Shown in pieces: positions 1 through 10,106 of a stretch of 64,000 nt of DNA. The notes below the pieces were generated by a model that saw only the letters and a program-made list of their open reading frames with translations, was not told where the DNA came from and did no database searches. Positions within the stretch are counted from its first letter, which is position 1. Each line of letters opens with the position of its first letter. The DNA lies in the NCBI GenBank assembly GCA_034640345.1, contig JAXRVH010000004.1, positions 496,001-560,000 on the forward strand, given 5' to 3'. Source of the stretch: Drechslera avenae. Its lineage: Eukaryota; Ascomycota; Dothideomycetes; Pleosporales; Pleosporaceae. A program made the position numbers and the translations under genes.

Positions 1-1
1 T

Positions 2-1294
2 ACCAACGACCCAGGCGTGGCACAACCATGCTCGCAGCTATGGGCCGTCTGGTTTGCCGCACTGGAGAAACTCTTCGCTGCCAGGCCGACACGTCAAGAC
101 GGCATAAACCCCGTCCTTGGACCCGAGAGCCTATTTTGGAGAAGAGGCCGAGGCACACGAGAAGCGGAGACACTGACCTTGTTTTCGCCCGCAAAGTGGC
201 TCTGGGCATTTGGCCTTTTGTTCAACCTGCGCGGTGCGAATTGGAACTTCCAGGTCAAGAACGTTCCTGACCTTCCGCCCACAGAGCGCAAATCTCGGAT
301 GCACTTCCTGGCTTCGCGGGCTATCAAAACAGTGTACAATTTCATCATGGCAGATGTCGTCAACAATCTCTGGCTACATCTCTACTACGTGGCAAGACAT
401 GGCTCCATCTTTACCGACATCGGGGCCGTAGACAGCAAATACCTGACCATCAAGGACAACGACTGGGTTTGGAGACTTGCAAAGACTTTGATATGGGGTC
501 CCCTCCCGTATTACCTGATCAGCTTCCAGTACAGCCTACTGTCTCTGATTGCCGTTGCAACTAGATTATCAGATCCAGAGGTACCACCTACTCATAGCAC
601 GAACGTCACCCGGAGTCTGTTGGTGCGATACTGACATGAAATCCAGGACTGGCCACCATTGTTCGGTAGCATCTCCAAAGTGCAAAGCGTGCGCAACTTC
701 TGGGGACAGTTTTGGCATCAAATGATGCGAAGAGTAAGTTTTTTTTTCTTTCTTGACTATATACACCATCACTTTTAACAACATAACGTTGCCCCCCCCC
801 CTTCTGATGACAGACGGTGACTACAGAGTTTTAATTCCTTCACCGGACACATCATCGATGCGCTGAACATTCCCCGTGGAACCGTCTGGTCCTCGACCTC
901 ACAGATATGGCTTGCGTTCTTCATGACCAGTACGCTGCACGCACAAGCCAACCTCATCACCCCGGTGCCAAGCAACATTGACTATTACGAGCGTACGGCC
1001 GGTATGTTCCAGTTCTTCATGTGGCAGGCGTTTGCCATCTCGCTTGAGGACTCGGTGCAGGGGGTTTGGAAGCTCGCGTGCAAGACAATAGGCGTCGATC
1101 GCCAGAGTAGGGCCATGACTTTGTTCGAGAGGAATGCAGGTCGGGTGTGGGTGTGCACGTCAATGTGGATTTCTATGCCTTGGGCAGCGGATTTGACGTT
1201 GCGGTTCAGGTTTGGAGACGAGCTGATGGTGCCGTTTTCTCTCGTCGGACCATGGGTTGGTCGGATATTGGAATGGGTAAGGGAAGTTTATTGA
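2..1294 (+). CDS. Wax-synthase-like membrane O-acyltransferase (5' partial)
   Basis: The reading frame is open from the window edge, so the N-terminus is missing. Exons are about 2-580, 647-733 and 827-1294, with in-frame GT-AG introns 581-646 and 734-826. The protein is hydrophobic, with LRGANWNFQVKNVP in exon 1 and NFWGQFWHQMMRR in exon 2; the second carries the conserved histidine of fungal wax-synthase/MBOAT-like acyltransferases. Members of this family (for example TRI7-type enzymes) often acetylate terpenoids or other secondary metabolites at the ER membrane. An optional last intron (1277-1320) would move the stop to 1341. The substrate cannot be told from sequence. The gene borders a block of tailoring genes on its right, which fits a metabolite acyltransferase better than a lipid wax synthase. 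Confidence 0.75.
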
Positions 1295-2007
1295 TCCTAT
1301 CGGTAGATTGCTACTCGCAGGTGTCTACCCATGGAAAGTAGTTGAGAGACATGAGAGGTTGGGGAGAGGGAGATTGGATATAAAAAAAAATGTGCGCCGG
1401 AATGATGCCATTAGGCAAACAGACCCGTGATATTCTCTTAAGCCCTTAAGCTGCGCCCGGTCTTGATTGAGTGTTCATCTCACGTTGTATATATAATTCG
1501 AGCTGTCGAAGCTGTGTGAGTGCTAGATAATACTCTATGAACTTTGATGAGATCGTCCCTGATGGGTTTCTATAGACTACGCGGTTAAAGTGCGTCGTCT
1601 TAGGACGCAACTCCGTGTGACAGCTGGCGTAATTGATGCTTGAAGAAACATTGTCCTATTCCAGTATACACATGATAAATATATAGCGGCAAGGAGAGTC
1701 AAGTTGCACAAAAACGTGTAATAACCCACAGCTGACTCTTTGTCAAATATGCTTTGTTGCCTCTGCATTCTCACTAATCCAACGCACTAAGAAAAAAATA
1801 ATGAATTCCCCATGAATGAAACCAACTTGATAAACCCTCGTAGCCCATTTCTCGGTGCCCATGTTCCGGAAACCGAGACAGCGCGAAGATGGAAAAGAAA
1901 GTTTCTTCGACGGCGATTGAAACTGGGCTGTCATACACACAAAAGGGGGTTTATATTCAGGTTGCTCCGGTTACCAAAGTTGATATACGAGCCATCTTCC
2001 TCACATA
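1295..2007. other. Intergenic, no gene seen
   Basis: This stretch holds the 3' end of the acyltransferase gene and the promoter of the reductase gene. It contains A-runs and AT-rich tracts (about 1380-1390 and 1485-1497). I see no supportable coding exon on either strand. Confidence 0.5.
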
Positions 2008-3031
2008 ATGTCATCTCCCTACGACATCATCATCATCGGCGGCGGGCCAGCCGGTCTGAGTGCAGCATCCACAATCGTCCGTCAAGACCACAGGACCCTC
2101 CTTCTCGATTCAGGGGACTACAGAAACAAAGAGAGCAAACACATGCACACAGTGCCTACATGGGACCACCAGGACCCGGCGACGTTTCGAGCAGCCGCAA
2201 AAAAGGACCTTGAACGCTACGGCACGGTAGAGATACAAGAGGTAGACGTCCAGACGGTGAAGCGAGATGAAAATGGGACAATACAAGTCTTTGGCGGAGG
2301 TACGTCGTGGATTGGGAAGAAACTCATCTTGGCAACGGGAGTCGAGGATGTGTTTCCCGATATCCCGGGGTACAAAGAGTGTTGGGTACAGGGCATGTAA
2401 GTTGGAACCAGTCTCGAGTCGTTGTGATATCGAGAACCCCCCCNNNNNNNNNNTCTCTTTGCGCCACAGCTTCCACTGCCTCTACTGCCACGGCTGGGAG
2501 GAAAAAGGCACTTCTTCAGCCGGCGTCTTAGCCTACGGCGACACCGGCGCCGTCCTGCCCGCCCTCCACTTTGCGCGGCAAGCACTACGCATGGCCGCAC
2601 ACATTGTCCTCTACACAAACGGCAACACCCAGCTTGCCGCCGAGCTGCGCACCGCACTTGACGCCGCCCCCGCGCCCATGCACGTCGACGCGCGCAAGAT
2701 AGTGCGACTCGAAAAGGGGGCGGAAAGAGCAACAATCACACTCCACTTGGACGACGGCAGTCACACCACCGAAGCCTTCCTAGCGCACAAGCCAAAGTTC
2801 CGGTTGAAAGGCGATCTGGCTGCTCAGCTGGGGCTCGAGACCACGCCGCAGGCCACCATCAAAGTTAACCCCCCGTTCAACCAGACGAGCGTAAAGGGTA
2901 TCTTCGCCGCCGGTGACTGTGCTGGCCCAATGCAGACGGTGACGGCGGCGCTGCACTCGGGAACGTGTGCTGGAGGTGGGGCACCGCTGCAGGTGCAGGC
3001 AGAGCTGTATCATCACCGCCCTCTTTTCTAA
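2008..3031 (+). CDS. GliT-like thioredoxin-reductase-fold FAD oxidoreductase
   Basis: Exons 2008-2396 and 2470-3031 give 316 aa. The N-terminal Rossmann motif IIIIGGGPAGLSAA binds FAD. The intron joins phase 2 to give GIFHCLYCHGWEEKG, with a redox-active CxxC (CLYC). A C-terminal FAD motif reads GIFAAGDCAG. The order FAD domain, CxxC domain, GD motif and the length near 320 aa match low-molecular-weight thioredoxin reductases and the fungal disulfide oxidases of the GliT/HlmI/SirT type. GliT forms the disulfide in gliotoxin and protects the producer. Cytosolic, since no signal peptide is seen. The intron contains the 10-N gap but the exons are intact. A role outside dithiol metabolism is possible, since the family has many uncharacterised members. 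Confidence 0.85.
2444..2453. other. Assembly gap (10 N)
   Basis: Ten N lie inside the only intron of the reductase gene, right after a run of seven C. The flanking exons join in frame, so the gap does not affect the protein. Confidence 0.98.
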
Positions 3032-3790
3032 ATCTGGTGCCATGTTGCGCCTTGGGGCAGGGGGGAAGAGTGGCGAGGCTGTAGGGTATACTGCACCGGG
3101 AAATGGGCATGAATTGCTGCTTGGAAAGCCGACTTTTCGGCGGCTATGATTTGTTAGGCTAACATTGGAAATCACGTAAGCGTACCAGCGGGTGGGGTTT
3201 TGCACGTTTCCGAGTCTATGGTTGATGTGACGATTGGCTGGTGGAGGGTTCTGTGTTGAATTGCATGCAAGCGAAGTCTTGTTGGCTTGTGTTGGTGTGG
3301 TGGAAATTGATGAGCCGGCCCGCGTCGGAGACTTTCTGCTGACTTTCTGGAAACTTTTCAACGGCCCGTGCTCGGAAAAGTCTCCAATAGGAAGTAGGGT
3401 GGTCCAAGACTAGCTAGTGCGAACTACAAGACTTAATCCTACCGTCACTAGCGTTGGCGTCACCGTGACTTGGCTGCAGCAGAGGACTCCATGGATGGAA
3501 CATGGCACATATTCGAAGTCTGGATTCACACATGGACAACGCGAAACGAGTTTGGAGAACGAGCAGTAGATTCCCGTCAATGCCAAAGTTCCATCAGTGA
3601 TGCCTGATACTACCCGACCCGGTCACCTGGACGTCCAGTGGCAGCTTGTGCCCCAGCACAACCAAACTAGTACTACTTCATCACTGTTTCTCTAGTCTAA
3701 ACAGAACATGCTGCATTTTCGGTTTGGAAATGAGATCGTCCTGGGATAGACACAGTAGATGATAGTAGTACTGAGCGAACATGCTCATCT
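3032..3790. other. Intergenic between convergent genes
   Basis: This holds the 3' flanks of two genes that face each other. Short open frames on both strands show no recognisable motif. I see no gene. Confidence 0.5.
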
Positions 3791-4624
3791 CTACTTCTGT
3801 GTGGTAGCGATATCAGCAACCATGCGAATCTTGTGAATTCCACCTTCCACCTTGTGGTCCTCGCACTGCTCTAGCTCCTTGACAATCGAGTCCACAGCCT
3901 CGTCCCACTTGTCTTCGTCTCTCTGCTGCCAGCCACCGACAGGGGTACCCAGAAAGGTCCATGCAATAGTCGCCCATCGCTTCATGTCAGTACCAAGGTT
4001 GAGGTAAGCATCCAACTCGATGAACTTGACGTCCTTCCAGGCAGCTTCCTTGGTCACCTGCTCAATCTTCTCCTTCTTGTACCAGCTCTTACTTAGAAAG
4101 GGCGCCATGGGCTCGTCTGCGCCACGGGTCTTGTGGTGAGCATTCTCCAACGCCACGTGCCAGGGCATGGTCTTCCAGACAGCAATGGCGCCAGTACCAC
4201 CTGGCTTCAGGGTCCGTAGAATGTGCGAGGCGGCGCCGACATCATCGGACAAGCCTGCAAAGACAAAGTTTGTAATCGAAGTGTCAAAGGTGTCGTCCGC
4301 AAAGGTAAGCTTCTGCGCGTCCATTGTGTCGACTTTGACCGGCCATGTCGGATTCTCGGCAAGTTTGGCTTGGAGCTGTGCAAGGAACATGGCGTTGATG
4401 TCGGTGGCGTGGATCTGGAGGCCGGCTGGCGGGTTGGCTTCCATGATTGCCATGGTCACCGCGCCATAGCCGCAGCCGTTGTCGTGGACAACCGAGGTCT
4501 CAGTCATCGGTGGAAGTTGTTTGATAAGCTGTCGGGCGATGGCATCACTGACGTCACCTTGAAGCTCTTGGAGGAGAGCACCATCAAAGTCGAGGGCTTG
4601 CTTTGGCTTCCACTGTGCGGTCAT
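3791..4624 (-). CDS. Class I SAM-dependent methyltransferase, possibly thiol-directed
   Basis: One exon, 277 aa. The open frame continues upstream to 5002, but that extension is low complexity and hydrophobic. The start chosen is the ATG at 4624 (MTAQWKPKQ), where family-like sequence begins. SAM-binding motif I is HDNGCGYGAV, followed by ATDIN (acidic residue binding the ribose) and the post-I segment MDAQKL; LKPGG follows. These mark a Rossmann methyltransferase with UbiE-like order. From memory it resembles the S-methyltransferase group that methylates epidithiol toxins (GtmA/TmtA type), which would fit the CxxC oxidoreductase next door. I could not check this by alignment, so the substrate is open. 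It is divergent from the methyltransferase gene at 5146. Confidence 0.8.
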   Translation of the reverse strand: MTAQWKPKQALDFDGALLQELQGDVSDAIARQLIKQLPPMTETSVVHDNGCGYGAVTMAIMEANPPAGLQIHATDINAMFLAQLQAKLAENPTWPVKVDTMDAQKLTFADDTFDTSITNFVFAGLSDDVGAASHILRTLKPGGTGAIAVWKTMPWHVALENAHHKTRGADEPMAPFLSKSWYKKEKIEQVTKEAAWKDVKFIELDAYLNLGTDMKRWATIAWTFLGTPVGGWQQRDEDKWDEAVDSIVKELEQCEDHKVEGGIHKIRMVADIATTQK

Positions 4625-5145
4625 TGTGGTTGCGGTGTTGTTGTTGTTGTTGTAGGTGAGTTTGGGGCTATGGATGAGATTGAAGGAAAAAGGGGCGAGA
4701 AGAGAGAGTTGTGCGCTTACAAGGAGAGGCAGCAGAAGAAAGAAAGATAATGGCGTGAGTGCTACAGTGAACGGCTTGGCGGACGCGGCATGGTGGGTTT
4801 GGTAGGAAGGAGCCTTGTGGCACAGCACCTTGGCGGGGCATGGATCACTTCTGTTGGTACCACCTACTCGTGACTTGCGATCAAACGTTGCCTGCAACTT
4901 GCGGCTTGGGCAACAAACGGCTACCGGCCATACCTGCACATGATACCAATCTTGGAAGGCTCTCAACATGATGCGCCGCCTCTCGCAACCCGTCGGTAAC
5001 AAGGCCGTCGGTCGGGGTGCCCACGTCTTCTTTTGCGAGTGCGCCGTGCCGACAGACTCGGATATTTAGGTCGACGTGATACCCTGAGAAATAGGCAGGT
5101 ATCGTGTGCATCCTTCGTTACCAACTCCCTACTTGTCTACCAAGC
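4625..5145. promoter_or_regulatory. Shared divergent promoter region
   Basis: These 521 bp separate the starts of two divergent methyltransferase genes and so must hold both promoters. A TTG/GTT microsatellite (about 4633-4653) lies in the 5' leader of the left gene. No specific operator could be identified. Confidence 0.45.
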
Positions 5146-6095
5146 ATGGCTACCGACAAAAATGACACGCACTACTTCCTTGACGCCAACCCGGAGGAGG
5201 CGGAGCGTCTTCGCCTCGGCCAACTCATCATCGGGAACTACATGAAGAAGTTGGTATGGGCGCCTCTCGACCTTTCCCAAAAGGGTCTAAGGATTCTTGA
5301 CTCAGCTACAGCAAGTGGTGAGACATGCCGAATTCCGCCTCGTCGACTGATAATCTCGGTTGCTTACTTGCAGGCCAGGTGTTTGGCTCCAGGATCTCCA
5401 AGCAAGTCTTCCCGCAGATTCGCACAACACCTACCTTGGTACCGACATTACGCCAATGTACTTCCTGCAGGACCCACGACCGGGCATTCAGCTGACTGTT
5501 CACTCGATGAAAGACCCGTGGCCCAAAGATTGGAACGCCACCTTTGACCTGGTCCATCAACGTATGGCCCTCCCGGCTGCAGGGCGCGTTATCGTCAAAC
5601 AGGTTCTCTCCAACATGATTGGTCTGCTGAAGCCTGGCGGCTGGATCCAGCTGGTAGAATCAGACCATTCAGTTGTTGAAGGGCCAGCTATGGGCGACAT
5701 GTTTCGCCTCATCTGCGACGTCTTCAAGGTCATGGAGACCGACCCGGATTATGCGCCTCGGCTGGAAGGCTGGTTCAAGGAGCTCGGCCTGGTCAACGTA
5801 GGCTGCAAGGTGTTTGATGTACCAATGGGGGCCAAAAATGCAGAGGAAGAGCTGAAGCGCCAGAGTACAACATGCTTCGTTCTCGCCAACAAGGGCCTAG
5901 TAGAGGTTGCCAAAGGTGCGTCTATTTAGCCATGCTGTCATGTGTGATGCTGACAGCAGCTCAGATATACCGAGTTCCTTCTCACCGGAAGAGCTAGATT
6001 GCATTGTGCCCAATTTGGAAAAGGAGTTGTCTACACAGGGTGGAATCCATCGCTTGTATTGTGTATGGGGTCAAAGGCCGCGGGAGGACGACTGA
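5146..6095 (+). CDS. LaeA/UMTA-like SAM methyltransferase (paralog 1)
   Basis: Exons 5146-5317, 5379-5915 and 5965-6095 give 279 aa. Motif I is RILDSATASG, split by a phase-1 intron right at its last Gly codon. It is followed by LGTDITPMYF, FDLVHQRM and LLKPGGWIQLVE, the order seen in fungal LaeA-like/TAM-type methyltransferases. The C-terminus ends IHRLYCVWGQRP. The motif has DSATA where most relatives have a DxGxG core, a variant shared with the paralog at 10107-11089. Such enzymes are common inside metabolite clusters and methylate small molecules or act as regulators; which applies here is unknown. Introns of 61 and 49 bp are GT-AG. Confidence 0.82.
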
Positions 6096-6534
6096 TTAGG
6101 GTGCACGTTGCATAGCCGGTGGTAGACAGGCGCGGGGGGGGAGCGATTACATGTTGGCAGGGTTCAGGTTGTGAGATGCATGCTCAATGTAACACCAGCT
6201 ATCATTGCCAAGAGTGGGAAATGCTAAAAGTCAAATGTGAGGCCTAGGCCTTGGCCCCACTACCACAATGAACGACATGCGAGCATCACCCGAGCTCTCT
6301 CATCATTGGCTGTGAACTAGCCATGTAGAATCATCACAACAATACTTTGTTGCGTAGATGCGCAATGACATAGTGATGGCTGCAGCCAGCCGCTGGGCTT
6401 AGATTACTACACGAATCAAGGCTTGCTCGGCGAACAAGCCATAAGCGGCTATTTATTGGGTGCCTAGCGTTATTACCAATTGTATGCGTCGGTAAAAGTA
6501 GGCAATGTTTTGGAGTGGAGTCTGCTGAATAACA
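6096..6534. other. Intergenic between convergent genes
   Basis: These are the 3' flanks of the methyltransferase and the Zn2Cys6 gene, with a G-run at 6135-6142. No coding potential seen. Confidence 0.5.
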
Positions 6535-7703
6535 CTATGCAAGTCTCGAGATGCGCGTGCTAAGGTCTTCCAGCCGCAGTTCGAGATCGAGATAGCAGCC
6601 CTCTCTTGACGTGGATGCGTCATCCCCCTGTGATTCGTTGGCGTCTGGTCCCACCCCGGCCAAAGACTTCATCTTCTTCAGTGTCTCTGTCGCGTGATTC
6701 ACCTCCTTGAGGATCATCTGTAGCCGCCATTCGGATTGTTCTTCCGGGTCTACACCAAAGTCCTCGAGTCCCATGCAAGGCTTCCGCGGCCCAAGTGCCG
6801 AGGCCCCCGCTGTTGAGTTGCCGCCAATGTTGCACTCCCTTTGGACATTGGTGAAGCAGGCCTCGAGCATCTCCAGTACCTGGTATTGGATAGTGGAGAA
6901 GAGAAACAGACAGCGTAAATTACGCGAGGCCTGCTGTAAGCCGATGAGCCTTTTGAGTGAATTTAGCGCTTTGCGAATGATACTCAGCAAAATCTTGAAT
7001 GATTTGAGCTCGGCCATGATGTAGTTTTCCACGTCGGTGATGATGCGAACGCACTCAAGGATGCATTGGCTATCCTGCTCGTTACGCGGCCGCAAACCGA
7101 GCGAGAGGGGCATTGGCTGGCGGGTGCTCGAGCTGCTTGAAACAGGCTCTTCAATCACCGATGGACTTTGTAGGAGGTCGTTGAGGCTGAAGTCCATGCT
7201 GGATATGCCCGAGTCGTTTAGGTACTCGGGATGGGAAGATCCAAGCTGCAGGTCGTTGCCCCATGAAAGCAAGTCGTCGTGCTCAGTATCCAAAAAGGTT
7301 GCCTGGGAGGGTGGTGGAGTCACCGGGGGTACAGTGTTGCGTCGTGCTCCATTGTCAGCGACTGGCAGGCTTGTGAAGGGTTGAGGATGCTTCCGCCTCC
7401 GATTGCCCTGTACCTTGACGGCGTCAGTATGGGAGCAGATGACTGCCGAGACTCTCCATGTTACCTTGCCCACTCTTGACTCCTGGTACAGGCATTGGGA
7501 GCCAGTGCCCCGGCATCTTGAGCATCCAGTCTTTTCACCGGAGCATTTCACCTTGACCACGTCCTAGGTCAGCGACGCGAGTTTGGGCGAGCGGAAGGTG
7601 GAAGGCATACTTTTGCGACACAACAATTGTTGCATGCCTGTCGAAGCCGGACGGGACGACCACGATCCAAGGATGGAGACTGGGAACTAGTTGCGGACAG
7701 CAT
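6535..7703 (-). CDS. AflR-like Zn2Cys6 transcription factor
   Basis: Exons (minus strand) 7703-7611, 7551-7465 and 7413-6535 give 352 aa. The zinc cluster is rebuilt across intron 1: exon 1 ends RQACNNCCVAK and exon 2 starts VKCSGEKTGCSRC, giving CX2CX6CX6CX2CX6C with SQC as the last Cys. After it come SRVGK and the basic GNRRRK, the linker style of AflR relatives. The C-terminal half has a helical LFLFSTIQYQVLEML segment, like the aflatoxin-regulatory-protein domain. Both introns (59 and 51 bp) need an AAG acceptor to keep the frame and the Cys spacing. A nuclear pathway-specific activator of the surrounding cluster is likely. It is divergent from the MFS gene. Confidence 0.83.
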
Positions 7704-8128
7704 GGCGGAGAGGATGGTGAATGTTGGGCACCGTAGAACAGCCTCGCTAGCGATCCAGTGGAATCATAATATACCGACGGGTTCATGCTGCTTATGGTGT
7801 CGACTCTGTGGCTCAGCATGACGGCGTGCAGGCCATGTCAGACCTAGAGATTGGACTACACATGGTCCGTGTCTTGGCAGTGGCCCTGCACGTGCATGGC
7901 TTGGGTAGGGGGTGTGGGGGGGTGCTGGTAGGTGCTGCGGCATAGCAAGCAAGGTCACACATAGCCGTCTCTTTGGGGGGGGGCAGGCAGCTGGCTGGCA
8001 TGCGGCAGAGGGCCAATGTAGAAATACAAGAGGAGCCGCGCCGTTGTGGTTTCCCGTCTTCTCTCTGCATTGCGATAGTTTCTTGTGCTCCTCGCCTCCC
8101 ACACGACGTCACGCCGATTGTTGCCGAC
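7704..8128. promoter_or_regulatory. Divergent promoter of regulator and MFS exporter
   Basis: These 425 bp lie between the ATG at 7703 (minus) and the ATG at 8129 (plus). They contain G-runs at about 7915-7922 and 7975-7983. I found no clear TCG-N5-CGA AflR-type site. In-frame codons upstream of 8129 lack family features and are taken as leader. Confidence 0.45.
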
Positions 8129-9952
8129 ATGCAAGACAGTGCCCCTCCCGCCGCTACCGCTGCCCCCGTCTCCGTCCCCGTCGCAAGTGGAGACTCGAGG
8201 AACGGGCCGGAGACGTCCCACCGCCATCCCAATCCTCCAGCCCCGTCCGCCCACGACCAGCGTTTCACCCACGAGCCCTACGTCGATGCTGGAGCGGAAA
8301 AGGCGGGCGGCGAGGCGGGCGAGGATGGCGCGACGCCCCAGGCCCACCCGCTGGCCTTCTGGGTCATCATCAGCGTCCTCTGCCTCTGCACGCTCGTCAG
8401 CTCGCTCGATGCCACCATCATCACTACTGCGTTACCTCGCATCTCAGACGCCATCGGCGGCCAGGCGCAATATGTGTGGATCGCAAACAGCTTTGTACTT
8501 GCGTCGACTGTCGTGCAGCCCCTCTACGCTCAGCTATCCAACATCTTTGGCCGCCGCAACCCCATGCTCATCGCATTGACTCTCTTCTCCCTGGGCAGCG
8601 GCATCGCTGGTGGCGCCCGCAATGTGGCTACTCTCATCGCTGGACGCTCCGTCCAAGGTCTAGGCTCTGCTGGCTTGTTCGTGCTGGCGGATCTGATCGT
8701 GTGCGACTTGGTGCCAGTGCGCGAGCGCGCCAAATACATGGGCATTGTCATCTCGACCGGCTCGATTGGTACCACGCTAGGCCCCATCATTGGCGGCGCC
8801 CTTGCCCAGTCCAGCTGGAGATGGGTCTTCTACATCAACTTACCGCTGGCCATTCCCGCTCTTATTGCCATGGTCTTCTTCCTGCGCCTCAAGCACGAGC
8901 GAGAGCCTACGTGGAAACACGCGCTCAAACGCGTCGATTTTGTTGGTGCTCTCATCTTCATCCCTTCCATGACAGCGTTACTGCTCGGCCTGGTCATGGG
9001 TGGCCAGGTGCACCCGTGGTCCTCGTGGCGCATCATCGTGCCCATTGTTCTAGGCGCTGTTGGGTGGATTGCTTTCCACGTACACCAGGCGTCACCCATG
9101 TGCAAGGAACCAAGCGTACCGCCCCGATTGTTCCACAACCGCACATCGGCCGTTGGTTTCTTTCTCTGCTTCAGCTCGTCCATGCTGCTCAATTGGGCCG
9201 TCTACTTCCTTCCCTTTTACTTCCAAGCCGTCAAGGGCGTTTCCCCCCTCCTATCTGGCGTCTACGTGCTCCCTTTCAGCTTGTTCATGATTCCATCTGC
9301 CATGGCAGCCGGCATTCTTCTCTCAAAGCTCGGTCAGTACAAGCCGATTCATTGGGCGGGATTTGCACTTGCCTCGATCGGATTCGGCTTGTTCTCCATC
9401 CTTGACGCCAACTCTCACCGGGCTGCATGGGTCTGCTTTCAGATTATCGCATCAGTGGGTTTGGGTCTGATCCTGACATCGATTCTTCCGGCCATTTGCG
9501 CACCGCTGTCGGAAGAGGATGTGGCTACTGCAAACGGCACTTTCTCCTTTCTCCGAAGTTTTGGCTTCATCTGGGGCATTACGCTCCCCTCAATCATCTT
9601 CAACAGTCGATTCAACCACTACTCGCAACGTATATCGGATGGAGCCCTTCGCTCGGAACTCACTGGAGGCGCAGCATATGGCTACGCCAGCTCTGGGCTC
9701 ATAGGCTCGCTCACCGGTAGCGCTCACAGCCAAGTCGTATCGGTCTACACAGATGCCTTGCAGAGCGTGTGGCAGGGCGGAATTGGCTTTGCTGTCTTTA
9801 GCTTTGTCTTGGTCTTTGTCGAGAAGCACATCACCATGCGGACCGAACTGGAAACAAAGTTTGGAATGGAGGATGGGACTCCTCAGGGTTCCGGGGCTGA
9901 GAAGAGGGCGACGGGGTTCGAGCAAGTAGAAGCAGCCCGCAACGTGGCATGA
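8129..9952 (+). CDS. MFS exporter, DHA2-type, 14 TM
   Basis: One exon, 607 aa from ATG 8129 (MQDSAPPAA). A hydrophilic Ala/Pro-rich N-terminus of about 75 aa precedes the first membrane helix (WVIISVLCLCTLVSS), then LDATIITTALP, a hallmark of drug:H+ antiporter-2 proteins. A loop 2-3 motif A variant is LSNIFGRRNPML, and antiporter motif C is GSIGTTLGPIIGG. The long hydrophobic run to about residue 560 fits 14 helices. It likely exports the cluster product or gives self-resistance at the plasma membrane. It shares a promoter region with the AflR-like regulator, which supports co-regulation. Gly/Ala codons are GC-rich as in neighbours, with no sign of transfer. Confidence 0.92.
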   Translation: MQDSAPPAATAAPVSVPVASGDSRNGPETSHRHPNPPAPSAHDQRFTHEPYVDAGAEKAGGEAGEDGATPQAHPLAFWVIISVLCLCTLVSSLDATIITTALPRISDAIGGQAQYVWIANSFVLASTVVQPLYAQLSNIFGRRNPMLIALTLFSLGSGIAGGARNVATLIAGRSVQGLGSAGLFVLADLIVCDLVPVRERAKYMGIVISTGSIGTTLGPIIGGALAQSSWRWVFYINLPLAIPALIAMVFFLRLKHEREPTWKHALKRVDFVGALIFIPSMTALLLGLVMGGQVHPWSSWRIIVPIVLGAVGWIAFHVHQASPMCKEPSVPPRLFHNRTSAVGFFLCFSSSMLLNWAVYFLPFYFQAVKGVSPLLSGVYVLPFSLFMIPSAMAAGILLSKLGQYKPIHWAGFALASIGFGLFSILDANSHRAAWVCFQIIASVGLGLILTSILPAICAPLSEEDVATANGTFSFLRSFGFIWGITLPSIIFNSRFNHYSQRISDGALRSELTGGAAYGYASSGLIGSLTGSAHSQVVSVYTDALQSVWQGGIGFAVFSFVLVFVEKHITMRTELETKFGMEDGTPQGSGAEKRATGFEQVEAARNVA

Positions 9953-10106
9953 GTACTAAGCTCATCCATCAGATCTAGAGAGCATTTTGGGGACTGAAAG
10001 AGTATATTTTGCGGCAGGGGCACATTGTAATATGAGCGAATAATAGCGGTATATATTCAAAGACAAAATCCGTAATGCCCCGAAAGGGTGCCTAGACGTC
10101 TGACTG

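Noticed and set aside
4625..5002. In-frame 126-codon extension upstream of the methyltransferase at 3791-4624
   Set aside because: Low-complexity and hydrophobic, with an Asn run; it looks like leader translated by chance. Family-like sequence starts at the ATG at 4624.
7912..9405. 497-aa open frame overlapping the MFS gene
   Set aside because: Arg/His/Pro-rich shadow frame without motifs; the MFS frame on the same strand has clear membrane helices and antiporter motifs.
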